Shown in pieces: positions 34,404 through 43,066 of a DNA stretch of 64,000 nucleotides. Below the pieces are notes generated by a model. That model searched no databases, was not told the DNA's origin, and saw only the letters and a program-made list of their open reading frames with translations. The stretch spans positions 1-64,000 of the forward strand of contig DATAWK010000041.1 of the NCBI GenBank assembly GCA_036267255.1. Reading direction: 5' to 3'. Each line of letters opens with the position of its first letter. Positions within the stretch are counted from its first letter, which is position 1. A program made the position numbers and the translations under genes. The stretch comes from DATAWK01 sp036267255. Lineage in GTDB: Bacteria; Acidobacteriota; Terriglobia; Terriglobales; Acidobacteriaceae.

Positions 34404-35021
34404 TCACTTCCCCGATGGGTTACGTGACATATTTTCGGACAGAGTATGCAGGTGCTGATGCTCGTGGATCGCCCGTGGCAGGAAAATCAACTCGGCAGCA
34501 ACCACCAGACAATACGCAGCCAGTACCAGGATAGAGTAGCGGCTGCCATAGAGGATGCCCATCAACAGCAACACGACAAAGACGATGGAGAGGCGCCCAA
34601 AGCCAAGCAATCGCGCGCGTGCAACCGGATGATGCTGCAGACGGTTCGCCAGGCGCGTCTCGAGAAAGCCGAGCGCGAGGGCATGCACGATGGCAAAATC
34701 CAGCAGGCGCTGAATGGAAAGCTGCGGAGATAAAAAGATGACGACGCCGGCAAAAATAACTGCGGCGGAAAGAACAATCCACAGCCACGCATGCGCTTCC
34801 TTGTCGAGCAGGGCTTCCACGCTTGCGCCAAAGTCCACCAGGCCGGAAAGAATCAGGAAGAACCCTGTCACCATCAGAACGAAAAGCGCGGCAAACGTGC
34901 TAATCAGCAGGTTGCTAATCAGCAGGTGCAGAAGAAGCAGGCTGACGGCCAGCAATAGCAGAATGCCGGCATGCAACCAGAACAACCAGCGATAGCGGGA
35001 ACAGCTTCGAAGGATAGACAT
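34404..35021 (-). CDS. HdeD/DUF308 family membrane protein
   Basis: A 205-residue membrane protein with about six hydrophobic segments (LFWLHAGILLLLAVSLLLLH, LFVLMVTGFFLILSGLVDFG, WLWIVLSAAVIFAGVVIFLS, SIVFVVLLLMGILYG, YSILVLAAYCLVVAAELIFL). The GLVDFGASVEAL turn between segments is characteristic of HdeD-like proteins, implicated in acid resistance in enterobacteria. A His-rich C-terminus (HEHQHLHTL) follows. It is in the same orientation as the RND operon but 176 bases upstream. Confidence 0.75.
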   Translation of the reverse strand: MSILRSCSRYRWLFWLHAGILLLLAVSLLLLHLLISNLLISTFAALFVLMVTGFFLILSGLVDFGASVEALLDKEAHAWLWIVLSAAVIFAGVVIFLSPQLSIQRLLDFAIVHALALGFLETRLANRLQHHPVARARLLGFGRLSIVFVVLLLMGILYGSRYSILVLAAYCLVVAAELIFLPRAIHEHQHLHTLSENMSRNPSGK

Positions 35022-35068
35022 AGCGTGCAGGACTTAATTGCATGATTCTAATCCATCCCCGCTTTGTC

Positions 35069-35371
35069 CTAGCCGACAAGTCCCGGCAGCATCCAGTCCT
35101 GGTCGTGCTGAATCACCGCCAGCGCGGCAACCGGGGACTTGCGCCGAAGAGACAGCTCAATGCCCTGCTCCGTCCAGCGGCGAATCGTATAGTGCTCTGC
35201 ACAGGACTGGCAAAGCCAGAAATATCGTCGCATGCTCACATGCCCGGAAAGAGAACGAACCCCGTCGTTGCGTTGCTGAAAAGACTCTCTCTCCAGCAGG
35301 TAGAGTCGACCGCCACGCAGATACTTTAACTCCGCGCTGCACGCAGCATTCGCGCACTGAATATTCATCAT
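35069..35371 (-). CDS. small Cys-pair (zinc-ribbon-like) protein
   Basis: A 100-residue protein with two cysteine sets, CANAAC near the N-terminus and CQSC at about residue 54, separated by an aromatic/basic strand region (ELKYLRGGRLYLLERE, RYFWLCQSCAEHYTIRRW). This suggests a zinc-stabilised ribbon. The two adjacent ATGs at 35371 and 35368 are preferred since AAAGGGGA lies about 6 bases upstream; the frame is open for 26 further codons. Similar small proteins occur in Acidobacteriota without known function. Confidence 0.75.
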   Translation of the reverse strand: MMNIQCANAACSAELKYLRGGRLYLLERESFQQRNDGVRSLSGHVSMRRYFWLCQSCAEHYTIRRWTEQGIELSLRRKSPVAALAVIQHDQDWMLPGLVG

Positions 35372-35845
35372 GGCATGTCCCCTTTCAACGGCATAATCCG
35401 CGCACTGGCATAGCGCACGATCTTTAGAAAGGCAGAAAGAGCAAATCATTCGTGGCGGTCACGATTGCTGGTGATTTCACTCACAGGAAATTGCAGTGGT
35501 GAATTTCACTGCATCATGCCACAAAATATGCGATCGACGAAGGCGAAATAACAGTTGTCAGCAATGGCTCTGGAGATAGCCCCGACCAACCCGCCGCTGG
35601 GAAACTGCGGCGCAGAGGAAGAGCGCTTGCCGCAACACTCCACTATATGCCCGATTTTAGGACTAGTTTTGCACCGAATGTCAATAATTATGCACAACCG
35701 GCTCCCGGAACGTGAATTTTTGTCGAATCGGCACAAAAATCCTGCATCCCGCCTCCCAGGCTCTCATCTATTGAAATAGATATTGCAACGACTTTCGTTG
35801 CAACGATAATTTTCGAAAAACATCAACCCACGGAGGTGAACTCGA
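35372..35845. other. divergent intergenic region with palindromes
   Basis: I see no supported gene here. The inverted repeat TGCAGTG/CACTGCA (35492-35498 and 35507-35513) lies about 120 bases before the small Cys-pair gene. Two further palindromes immediately precede azoR and are listed separately. Confidence 0.45.
35766..35803 (+). promoter_or_regulatory. paired palindromic operators upstream of azoreductase
   Basis: ATCTATT-GA-AATAGAT (35766-35781) and TTGCAACGA-CTT-TCGTTGCAA (35783-35803) are perfect inverted repeats separated by one base. They are 40-80 bases before the azoR start, where a promoter is expected. The first resembles operators of redox-sensing HxlR/DUF24 regulators such as YodB (TACTATT/AATAGTA), which control azoreductases. 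No such regulator gene is in the window. Confidence 0.55.
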
Positions 35846-36466
35846 ATGCCCACACTCTTGCAGATCGATTCCAGCCCACGCACCGATTCCGTCAGCCGCG
35901 AACTGACCCGGAAGTATGTCGCAGAATGGAAAAAGCAGAATCCCGACGGGACCGTGATTGTGCGCAATGTTGCGCTCGATCCCGTTCCATTTGTCACCGA
36001 GCCCTGGATCCACGCCTCTCATACGGATGCCGCTGCGAGGACGCCGGAACAAAAAAAAGCGCTTGAGCTTTCCGACAAGCTGGTGGATGAGTTCCTCGCG
36101 GCGGATATTGTTGTGCTCGGTGTACCCATGTGGAACTTTGGTGTTCCCGCTCCATTCAAGGCGTGGATCGACCAGATAACCCGCGCCGGTCGCACCTTTC
36201 AGTACACTGCAAACGGTCCGAAGGGCCTCTCCAAGGCGACGCGCGCCATCGTCCTGTCGGCCCGCGGAGGCGCTTATGCTCCCGGCTCTCCCTACAGCGC
36301 TTTCGACCAGCAGGAGCCGTACATTCGCACGATTCTGGCATTTCTAGGTATCCCGCAGGTAGAAGTTGTCCACGCAGAACAACAGGCCATGGGACCGGAG
36401 AATGCCGAGGCCGGGCGCAAGGCTGCCAGAGAACATGTCGCAGTACTCACCTCTGCCGTAGCCTGA
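35846..36466 (+). CDS. azoR: FMN-dependent NADH-azoreductase
   Basis: A 206-residue flavodoxin-like quinone/azo reductase. The FMN site includes LLQIDSSPRTDSVSREL and VLGVPMWNFGVPAPFKAWID, with LSARGGAYAPGSPYSAFD and YIRTILAFLGI near the C-terminus. It reduces quinones with two electrons and so limits redox cycling. GGAGGTGA lies 8 bases upstream of the ATG. The paired palindromes in front suggest induction by quinone or aldehyde stress. Confidence 0.95.
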   Translation: MPTLLQIDSSPRTDSVSRELTRKYVAEWKKQNPDGTVIVRNVALDPVPFVTEPWIHASHTDAAARTPEQKKALELSDKLVDEFLAADIVVLGVPMWNFGVPAPFKAWIDQITRAGRTFQYTANGPKGLSKATRAIVLSARGGAYAPGSPYSAFDQQEPYIRTILAFLGIPQVEVVHAEQQAMGPENAEAGRKAAREHVAVLTSAVA

Positions 36467-36505
36467 TAATTTTTCCGCAGCCTTGTGATTCCGGAAAAAG
36501 ATTCT

Positions 36506-37159
36506 TCAGGGCTGCGGAGTAAAGGTGACATCGAGACGCCCACCGCTGGATGTGGCTTTCATATCGGCCAGCGTAGCCACGCGCCAGTCTGCGGCTTGCA
36601 GCGTTTCTGGCGCGTGCGTGGTCAACACGGCAACCACATGGCAGCCTGCCGCCTTGCCGGCTGCCACGCCTGCAGGCGCGTCTTCGATCACCAGGCAATC
36701 TTCCGGTGCCAGCCCCAGCAGTCGTGCGCCCCGGCGATACGGCTCGGGGTGCGGCTTTCCTTCCGTCACCATCTCGGACGTGATGAAATTCTTCGGCACA
36801 GTAATTCCCGCGTGGGCCAATCGGCTCCGCGCCAATCGTTCCGTTGCGGAAGTTACAATCGCCCAGCGATTCGCCGGAAGCGATTGCAACAGGTCCACCA
36901 CGCCCGGCAAAACAACCAGACCTTCGTTGTCTTCGATTTCTATCTGCTCAATCACGCCGAGTTCCGTAGCCGGATCGAGGTGAGGGCACAGGTAGTGGAC
37001 GGATTCGATGGCGCGGCGCCCATGGGCCGTCTGGATCGCGAGCGCCACATCGACTCCGCGCATTTCGGCATAGCGCTTCCAGCTCCGTTCGACCGAGCCA
37101 AGCGAACTCATCAGCACGCCGTCCATATCAAAAAGCATGCCGCCAACTTCCAGTTGCAC
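36506..37159 (-). CDS. HAD-superfamily phosphatase, beta-phosphoglucomutase-like
   Basis: A 217-residue HAD hydrolase. Motif I is MLFDMDGVL, motif II VTSATERLA, the Lys is in SEMVTEGKPHPEPY, and motif III is CLVIEDAPAGVAAGKAAGC. The cap is a small helical domain (SVERSWKRYAEMRGV). The GTG at 37159 has AAGGGGA four bases upstream; another GTG at 37174 overlaps the mutase stop as GTGA, so it is coupled either way. The substrate is probably a small sugar phosphate, given the neighbours. Confidence 0.87.
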   Translation of the reverse strand: MQLEVGGMLFDMDGVLMSSLGSVERSWKRYAEMRGVDVALAIQTAHGRRAIESVHYLCPHLDPATELGVIEQIEIEDNEGLVVLPGVVDLLQSLPANRWAIVTSATERLARSRLAHAGITVPKNFITSEMVTEGKPHPEPYRRGARLLGLAPEDCLVIEDAPAGVAAGKAAGCHVVAVLTTHAPETLQAADWRVATLADMKATSSGGRLDVTFTPQP

Positions 37160-37170
37160 ACTCGTCCCCT

Positions 37171-38613
37171 TCACGCAGCACCGCCAGCCTGCAACGCAAA
37201 GGTTCGTGCCGCTTCCAACAAGGTGTCCACCGATTCCTGTGAGCAGGATTCCGCGTAGATGCGCAACAGCGGCTCCGTGCCCGAGGCGCGCAGCAGCAGC
37301 CATGTTTCCGCTACATTGGGCTTTGTGGCCGCTTCCGGGTTCTTCAAGTAAAACTTGATCCCGTCGAGTGTTTCCATCCGCTCTACTGCCATTCCTGAAA
37401 ACTCCTTCACGCCAGCCTGCGCACGAACAATGGCTGCATTCTTTACATCCTCGGCGATATGCAGATCGATCCGGCCATAATAATGCTCGCCATATTCGCG
37501 CTGCAGATCGGCCACCAGTTCGCCCAGCGTGCGCTGTTCGTCCGCCATCACATTCGCCAGCAACAGTGCATTCAACAGGCCATCGCGTTCCGGCAGATGA
37601 CGCGTAATCCCCATGCCGCCCGATTCTTCTCCGCCCATCAGGATGTCGCGTTCCAACATCAGGTCACACACATACTTAAAGCCGATACCCACTTCATGCA
37701 GTTTGCGGCCATGCCGGGCGCAAATGCGATCGATCATGCGCGTGGTGTTGAAAGCGCGCACTACTTCTCCGGGCCATTGCTTTCGCTCGATCAGCCAGCG
37801 CAGCAGAATGCAGAAAATCTTGTGCGCATCGACCACGTTGCCGCGCTCATCCACAGCGCCCAGGCGATCGGCATCGCCATCCGTAATGAGGCCGGCCTGG
37901 CAGCGATGTTCGATGACAGCATCCTGCGCAGCGCGGAGATGCGGCGCAATCGGTTCCGGGTTGATGCCGGGAAAGAGCGGATCGGGCTCCTTACGAATTT
38001 CTACAAAAGGAACGCTCGCCTGCGAAAAGATACCCGCCAGCACACCCGCTCCGGCTCCATACATATCGTCAATAACAAACCGGTAGCCGCTGCCGGCGAT
38101 CGTTTGCATGTCCGCGAAGCGCGTAATGGCTTTCACATAAGCGGGATGAAAATCCGTCAGCGCAATCTCTGCCGGTTTCGCCGCGGGCGAGATTGGTTTG
38201 CCCAGCAGGGCTTCAATCCTGGCCATGATGGAAGGCTTCCCGGAGCCGCCATAGCTGGCCTTGTACTTGACTCCATTCCACTGGCACGGATTATGGCTGG
38301 AGGTAATCATGATGCCACCGGCAGCACCCTGTTGGTGTATGGCGTACGACAATGCCGGAGTTGGCGTCACGCCGGAGGACAGACATACCGGAATGCCCGC
38401 GCCGGCCACCACCTCTGCAGCGGCGCGTGCAAAACGCGCAGAGCCGAACCGCGTGTCATAGCCGATATAGACGCCGCGATTCGCATCTTCATTCTCTAGA
38501 ACGTAGTTCGCTATGGCAGCGGCGGCAATGCGCACATTCTCGAAGGTAAAATCATCGGCAATGACACCACGCCAGCCATCGGTGCCAAATTTTATGGGTT
38601 TCTGTAAAGGCAT
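37171..38613 (-). CDS. phosphoglucomutase/phosphomannomutase family protein
   Basis: A 480-residue alpha-D-phosphohexomutase. The phosphoserine loop is TSSHNP (Ser106), the Mg loop DGDADR (245-250), the sugar-binding loop GGEESGG and the phosphate-binding RASGTEPLLRIY near the C-terminus. It interconverts hexose 6- and 1-phosphates. Placed between a mannose-1-phosphate guanylyltransferase and a HAD phosphatase, it most likely makes mannose-1-phosphate. It starts 24 bases after the upstream gene. Confidence 0.93.
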   Translation of the reverse strand: MPLQKPIKFGTDGWRGVIADDFTFENVRIAAAAIANYVLENEDANRGVYIGYDTRFGSARFARAAAEVVAGAGIPVCLSSGVTPTPALSYAIHQQGAAGGIMITSSHNPCQWNGVKYKASYGGSGKPSIMARIEALLGKPISPAAKPAEIALTDFHPAYVKAITRFADMQTIAGSGYRFVIDDMYGAGAGVLAGIFSQASVPFVEIRKEPDPLFPGINPEPIAPHLRAAQDAVIEHRCQAGLITDGDADRLGAVDERGNVVDAHKIFCILLRWLIERKQWPGEVVRAFNTTRMIDRICARHGRKLHEVGIGFKYVCDLMLERDILMGGEESGGMGITRHLPERDGLLNALLLANVMADEQRTLGELVADLQREYGEHYYGRIDLHIAEDVKNAAIVRAQAGVKEFSGMAVERMETLDGIKFYLKNPEAATKPNVAETWLLLRASGTEPLLRIYAESCSQESVDTLLEAARTFALQAGGAA

Positions 38614-38637
38614 TCTTTATTCGTAACTATCACTGTT

Positions 38638-39741
38638 TCAAATAAGCTCGTCTTGCTTTTTCTGTTGCAGCTGCTTCACCAGTTTGCCAACATCCTGGCA
38701 GCGGTCGCGTTTGGTTACCAGCAGCACATCGTCGGTCTCGACTACCACCAGGTCCTCGACACCGATCAGCGCGACGTGCTTTCCGGGTGCATACACGTAA
38801 TTTCCTGCGGCATCGAGAAGACTCTGCGCAACGGCTTCCACGACATTCTCTCCATCGCAAACATGCTGGCCCGTCGACATGCAGTGTTCATACAACGCAG
38901 CCCAGGAGCCAAGATCGTTCCATCCAAAATCCGCAGGCAGACAGTAGATATTGGAGCGGTGTTCCCCTTTGGCGGAACGCGGCTCCAGCACAGCATAATC
39001 GACGCTGATGTTTTCGCATCTGGAATACAGTGTGGCGAAGCGGCTGGCAAAATCCTTTGTACCGAAGCTGGCCGCGATCTCTTCCAGATACGGCGCCGTC
39101 TCCGGAAGATTTTCGCGGATGGCGTTGGCAAGCGTGCGTGCCGACCAGAGAAAGATGCCGCTGTTCCAGAAATAGGTGCCCGCGTTCAAAAATTCTTCGG
39201 CGCGCTCCCGATTGGGCTTCTCCGTGAATCGCCGCACGCGGAGCACATCGTTCGCAATGCTGGCGCCGGTTTCGATGTAGCCGTATCCCGTCTCCGGACG
39301 CGTCGGCGTAATGCCCAGCACCACGATGTTCTCCCCCGCTGCAGCCACTTCGCATCCGCGCCGCAGCACGGCGTGCATGCGTGCCGGGTCGCGAATGACA
39401 TGGTCTGCGGGGAAAATGCCGAGGATGGCTTCCGGTGCGGTTCGTTCCAGCAAAAACGCCGCCAGGCCGGCAGCCGGAGCCGTGTTGCGCGCCTCAGGCT
39501 CGGCAAGAACCTGTGCCGGTCGAATGCCGCGAAGCTGCTCTGCAATCGTGCCTTGCAACTCCCCGTTGGTAATCACCCAAAAGCGATCTATCGCAGCCAG
39601 CGGCAGCAGGCGATCCACCGTTTGCTGGATCATGCTGCGTTCGCCGTCCAGCGCGAGCACTTGCTTGGGTTGACTGCGGCGGCTGCGCGGCCAGAAGCGC
39701 GTACCGCTGCCACCCGCCAGAATGATAGGTCGAAAATCCAT
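38638..39741 (-). CDS. manC: mannose-1-phosphate guanylyltransferase
   Basis: A 367-residue nucleotidyltransferase that makes GDP-mannose from GTP and mannose 1-phosphate. The N-terminal signature is LAGGSGTRFWPRSR with PKQ following, then FPADHVIRDPARM, GYGYIETG, FTEKPNRERAEEF and WNSGIFLWSA. The C-terminal isomerase domain of bifunctional enzymes is absent, consistent with the separate isomerase gene 72 bases upstream. Confidence 0.94.
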   Translation of the reverse strand: MDFRPIILAGGSGTRFWPRSRRSQPKQVLALDGERSMIQQTVDRLLPLAAIDRFWVITNGELQGTIAEQLRGIRPAQVLAEPEARNTAPAAGLAAFLLERTAPEAILGIFPADHVIRDPARMHAVLRRGCEVAAAGENIVVLGITPTRPETGYGYIETGASIANDVLRVRRFTEKPNRERAEEFLNAGTYFWNSGIFLWSARTLANAIRENLPETAPYLEEIAASFGTKDFASRFATLYSRCENISVDYAVLEPRSAKGEHRSNIYCLPADFGWNDLGSWAALYEHCMSTGQHVCDGENVVEAVAQSLLDAAGNYVYAPGKHVALIGVEDLVVVETDDVLLVTKRDRCQDVGKLVKQLQQKKQDELI

Positions 39742-39813
39742 TGTGTGTGCTGTCAGTACGCCCTATGGTAGCGAATGCTGTAGAGAAACGTCGAATATCC
39801 GCGCAAAGAGACG

Positions 39814-40791
39814 TTATCGAGGAAGGGCGCGCAGCAGTTCCATCGGCTCGGCAGCAACCATTTGCCATTCTTTCGTGCAGGCAGGAACGATGGCCAATTC
39901 TCCGCCTTGGAGCGCAATCGGCTCGCAACCCTCTGCATGAAGAGTTCCGCGGCCACTCGCGACAAAGACCATTTGCACGACGCTCTCCGCTGCGTCGGGT
40001 TGGCTGCGCAACGAAAACGAATGCGGTGCCGGGGACTGCGCCAGCGTGAAGCGATCCACGCGAAAATACCGCGACTGGATCAGCAAAGTTTCCTCACCAT
40101 GTCTGCGCGGCTCTATTTTGCCGGCATCGGTCTGCAACCGCATGGCACGGAAGCCGTCCTCCAGATGCAGTTCTCGCGGACGACCGTAGTCGTACAGGCG
40201 ATACGTCATGTCGGAGCTCTGCTGAGTTTCCAGCAGGACCGATCCCGGACCAATGGCATGCACCGTGCCTGCATCGACAAAAATCATGTCGCCCCGGACG
40301 ACGGGAATCCAGTTCAGCAGATCTTCCAGTGTCTTCTGCTCAATGGCAATATGCACATCCTGCTCGGTAACGCCAGCACGAAAGCCCAGCGCGACCTTTG
40401 CGTCCGGCGTTGCGTCGAGCGCATACCAGCACTCCGTTTTCCCGTGCGGTTCGCCATGCAGTCGCGCCAGTGCATCGTCCGGATGCACCTGGACACTCAA
40501 TTTTTCCTGCGGGAACAGCACCTTCATCAGCAACGGAAAACGCTCGGCATGCGCAGCTTCCTGGCCCACCAAATCCTCACGATGCTGCGCGAAAACAGCC
40601 GCCAGCTTTGTTCCGACAAGCGGTCCGGAATCGACAACGGAATCGTCGCCAGTCAGCCAGACTTCGCCAATGGGCTCTTCGCCAACTTTGTAGTTGTACC
40701 AGGGAGTAAGGTCGCGCACGCCCCAGATGCGGGTGCGAAACCATGGCTTCAGACGGAATGGAAACAGGTTTGGCATGGGCGCAATCGACAT
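39814..40791 (-). CDS. manA: mannose-6-phosphate isomerase, type I-like cupin
   Basis: A 325-residue zinc cupin isomerase. The metal site is in LSVQVHPDDALA and HGKTECWYALD, and the later His in GTVHAIGPGSVLLE. The short length is that of the Bacillus-type class. It converts fructose 6-phosphate to mannose 6-phosphate, opening the GDP-mannose route completed by the two genes downstream. Two in-frame ATGs (40791 and 40776) fit; neither has a strong ribosome site. Confidence 0.92.
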   Translation of the reverse strand: MSIAPMPNLFPFRLKPWFRTRIWGVRDLTPWYNYKVGEEPIGEVWLTGDDSVVDSGPLVGTKLAAVFAQHREDLVGQEAAHAERFPLLMKVLFPQEKLSVQVHPDDALARLHGEPHGKTECWYALDATPDAKVALGFRAGVTEQDVHIAIEQKTLEDLLNWIPVVRGDMIFVDAGTVHAIGPGSVLLETQQSSDMTYRLYDYGRPRELHLEDGFRAMRLQTDAGKIEPRRHGEETLLIQSRYFRVDRFTLAQSPAPHSFSLRSQPDAAESVVQMVFVASGRGTLHAEGCEPIALQGGELAIVPACTKEWQMVAAEPMELLRALPR

Positions 40792-40910
40792 TCAAGAACA
40801 GTTGCTACTTACAAATGTATCGGAGTTGGTGAGAAGAAAAATTTCCAGCGCAACGCTTCCACTGCATTCCCCGAATTGACCATCGAACGCGCAAGCTCCG
40901 CCCTCTATCG

Positions 40911-41204
40911 TTATGCATCCGAGAGAAGACCCTCAACCAATGCTTGCCACTCGGCCTCGAATGTTGGCCGGTGGAATGTACGCCCAGCGCGCCGGTACCA
41001 GTAGTCGGCATTCGAGGTCTGACCCTCTTTGCGATGCAGGTAAGCGTGAACCGCCATGCCATCCGCAGTCTCCAGCGCATCTACCAGCGCGTGCGCGTGC
41101 GTCCAGTCCCCTTTCGCATCCCACCACAGCGCCGCGAGCGGTGTTTGCAGCCTATCCGGCGGTTCCTGTTGTGCAACGGACGCCCGGAATTCCTCGGCAT
41201 TCAT
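40911..41204 (-). CDS. conserved hypothetical protein
   Basis: A 97-residue acidic, soluble protein with strong translation signals: AGGAGG six bases before the ATG. The centre LAALWWDAKGDWTHAHALVDAL and VHAYLHRKEGQTSNADYWYRRAG match a widespread uncharacterised family. The pattern of aromatic residues and helices resembles a small TPR-like helical bundle. It is upstream of manA on the same strand with a 119-base gap. Confidence 0.8.
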   Translation of the reverse strand: MNAEEFRASVAQQEPPDRLQTPLAALWWDAKGDWTHAHALVDALETADGMAVHAYLHRKEGQTSNADYWYRRAGRTFHRPTFEAEWQALVEGLLSDA

Positions 41205-41317
41205 CCTGTGCCTCCTGCGTTATTCCGGCATCGAAAGAAATCACCTTTCCACGTTCCGGTGAGATGCCTGGAATGAAGCCAACAAAGACGCAACCACGCC
41301 GGCCAAACGATCCGACA

Positions 41318-41797
41318 CTACAAATTTTTCGACATGGCGATGAAATGCACCGGCACCGTAAACGCAGTCATCGACGCACCCACGGACGCAGCCGATTCGA
41401 TGCCGGTTTCCACGAATCCACGCTTCAGGTAATACGCCCGAAGGTCCGTACGCAGATGAACGAAGCGAAGATCCAGCGCTTTGTATCCCGCGCCGCGGCA
41501 TTCGTTTTCTACTTCTGCAAGCAGTTGCGAACCCACTCCGGTGCCCTGCAACTCTGGAGCTACGGAAAGCATGCCGATATAGGCATGGTCTACGCGTTGC
41601 TCGACATACACGCAGGCGCCAGCCACGCCGTCACGTTCCATCAGGACAAATTTGCCGTTGCCCAGCATGCGTGCAATTTCGGCAGCCGTGGTCCGGTCGC
41701 CATTCTTAAACGCCCGCTCCACCTGAAATGCATAGTTCACCAGTTCGGCAATTCGATTCGCATCCGCAGGCTGCGCCGCACGAAAAATCCAGTTCAT
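41318..41797 (-). CDS. GNAT family N-acetyltransferase
   Basis: A 159-residue GNAT enzyme. The acetyl-CoA loop is in MLSVAPELQGTGVGSQLLAEVE, followed by ALDLRFVHLRTDLRAYYLKRGF and the final strand TAFTVPVHFIAM. The substrate is unknown. It starts 7 bases after the aminotransferase stop and is probably co-transcribed with it. Confidence 0.9.
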   Translation of the reverse strand: MNWIFRAAQPADANRIAELVNYAFQVERAFKNGDRTTAAEIARMLGNGKFVLMERDGVAGACVYVEQRVDHAYIGMLSVAPELQGTGVGSQLLAEVENECRGAGYKALDLRFVHLRTDLRAYYLKRGFVETGIESAASVGASMTAFTVPVHFIAMSKNL

Positions 41798-41804
41798 ATG
41801 TGCA

Positions 41805-43001
41805 TCAGCTCAGCTTCGCGAAAAATTCCTTCATCCGGTTCAGCCCTTCGTCCACGTCGGCGTGAGAAACCGCATACGACAGCCGGATGTGCTCGCTGGT
41901 GCCAAAGGCTTCGCCCGGCACGGCGACCACGTGTGCCTCATGCAGCAACTTCGTCACCAGCTCGGTGGTCGTGCGGATGCCGCCCTTGCCGAGAAACGCC
42001 GAGACGTTCGGATATACGTAGAACGCACCCTCGGGCACCGTGCAGGTGATACCCGGAATCGTCTTCAGCTTGGCCAGAATCTGATCGCGCAGAGAGAGAT
42101 AATCCTGACGCATCTCCGCGACGCATTGCTGCGAGCCGTTCAGCGCGGCGATGGCAGCCTTCTGCACAAAGGCTGCAGGAGACGAGGTGTCCTGGCTTTG
42201 CAGCTTGGACATGGCGGCGATGATGGGCTTGGGAGCCAGTGCGAATCCGGCACGCCAGCCGGTCATCGCATAAGTCTTCGACAGCGAGCCAAGAACAACC
42301 AGGTGCTCCTTGCAATCGGTAAACGAGCCGCCGGAGATGGGGACACCGGTGTATTGAAGATAGGCGTAGCACTCATCCAGCAGCAGATAGATGCCGCGTG
42401 CATGAGCCAGCCGCACGATGTGCTCCAGGTCTGCCGGTGAAATCACGGCGCCCGATGGATTCGAGGGCGAATTAAGAATAATCGCCTTGGTGCGCGGTGT
42501 AATGGCGCTTTCAATGGCCTTCGCTGTGATGCGGAAGTTGTCCGCTTCGCTGGTCTGCAGATAAACCGGCTTGCCGCCTGCGTATTGAATGATGTCTTTG
42601 AACGAAACCCAATAGGGCACCGGCAACACGACCTCATCGCCGTGATCCACCAGCACCTGGATGGCATGAAACAGCGCCAGCTTGCCGCCCGTGGTAAAGA
42701 CAGCCTCGTCCGGCGTGTAGTCGCTGCCGAAGTCCGCGGCATGGCGATCGACGATGGCCCGGCGCAGCTCCGGGATACCACCGACCACGGTATAGCGCGT
42801 GAAGTTGGCTTCAATGGCGGCAATAGCAGCGTCTTTGATGTGGCGTGGCGTGGCAAAATGCGGCTCGCCCGCGCCAAAGTCCACGAGCTTGGCACCCTTG
42901 GCGCGCAGCTTGGCTGCCTCGGCAGTTACGGCCATGGTGGCGGAGATTTCAATGCGGCTGACGCGGTCGGCGAAGATTTTTTGGGCGGCGGGTACAGTCA
43001 T
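41805..43001 (-). CDS. aspC: PLP-dependent aminotransferase, aspartate aminotransferase class I
   Basis: A 398-residue fold-type I aminotransferase. The start RVSRIEISATMAVTAEAAKL is typical of the Bacillus-type Asp aminotransferases. ILNSPSNPSGAVI, LLDECYAYL and the PLP-lysine motif SLSKTYAMTGWRAG are present, and the end has the arginine in HIRLSYAVSHADVDEGLNRM. It exchanges amino groups between aspartate or similar substrates and 2-oxoglutarate. The GNAT gene follows after 7 bases. Confidence 0.92.
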   Translation of the reverse strand: MTVPAAQKIFADRVSRIEISATMAVTAEAAKLRAKGAKLVDFGAGEPHFATPRHIKDAAIAAIEANFTRYTVVGGIPELRRAIVDRHAADFGSDYTPDEAVFTTGGKLALFHAIQVLVDHGDEVVLPVPYWVSFKDIIQYAGGKPVYLQTSEADNFRITAKAIESAITPRTKAIILNSPSNPSGAVISPADLEHIVRLAHARGIYLLLDECYAYLQYTGVPISGGSFTDCKEHLVVLGSLSKTYAMTGWRAGFALAPKPIIAAMSKLQSQDTSSPAAFVQKAAIAALNGSQQCVAEMRQDYLSLRDQILAKLKTIPGITCTVPEGAFYVYPNVSAFLGKGGIRTTTELVTKLLHEAHVVAVPGEAFGTSEHIRLSYAVSHADVDEGLNRMKEFFAKLS

Positions 43002-43066
43002 ATAGATAGTTTGGCAGATTGCCGCCTCTTGGCCAAGGGCGTCGTACGGGTTTATCGCTTTTCGTT

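Noticed and set aside
35506..35736. 76-codon frame on the minus strand before azoR
   Set aside because: No ribosome site or family match; it lies in the divergent regulatory gap.
37459..38499. 346-codon open frame on the plus strand
   Set aside because: Antisense to the phosphohexomutase gene, whose motifs are complete.
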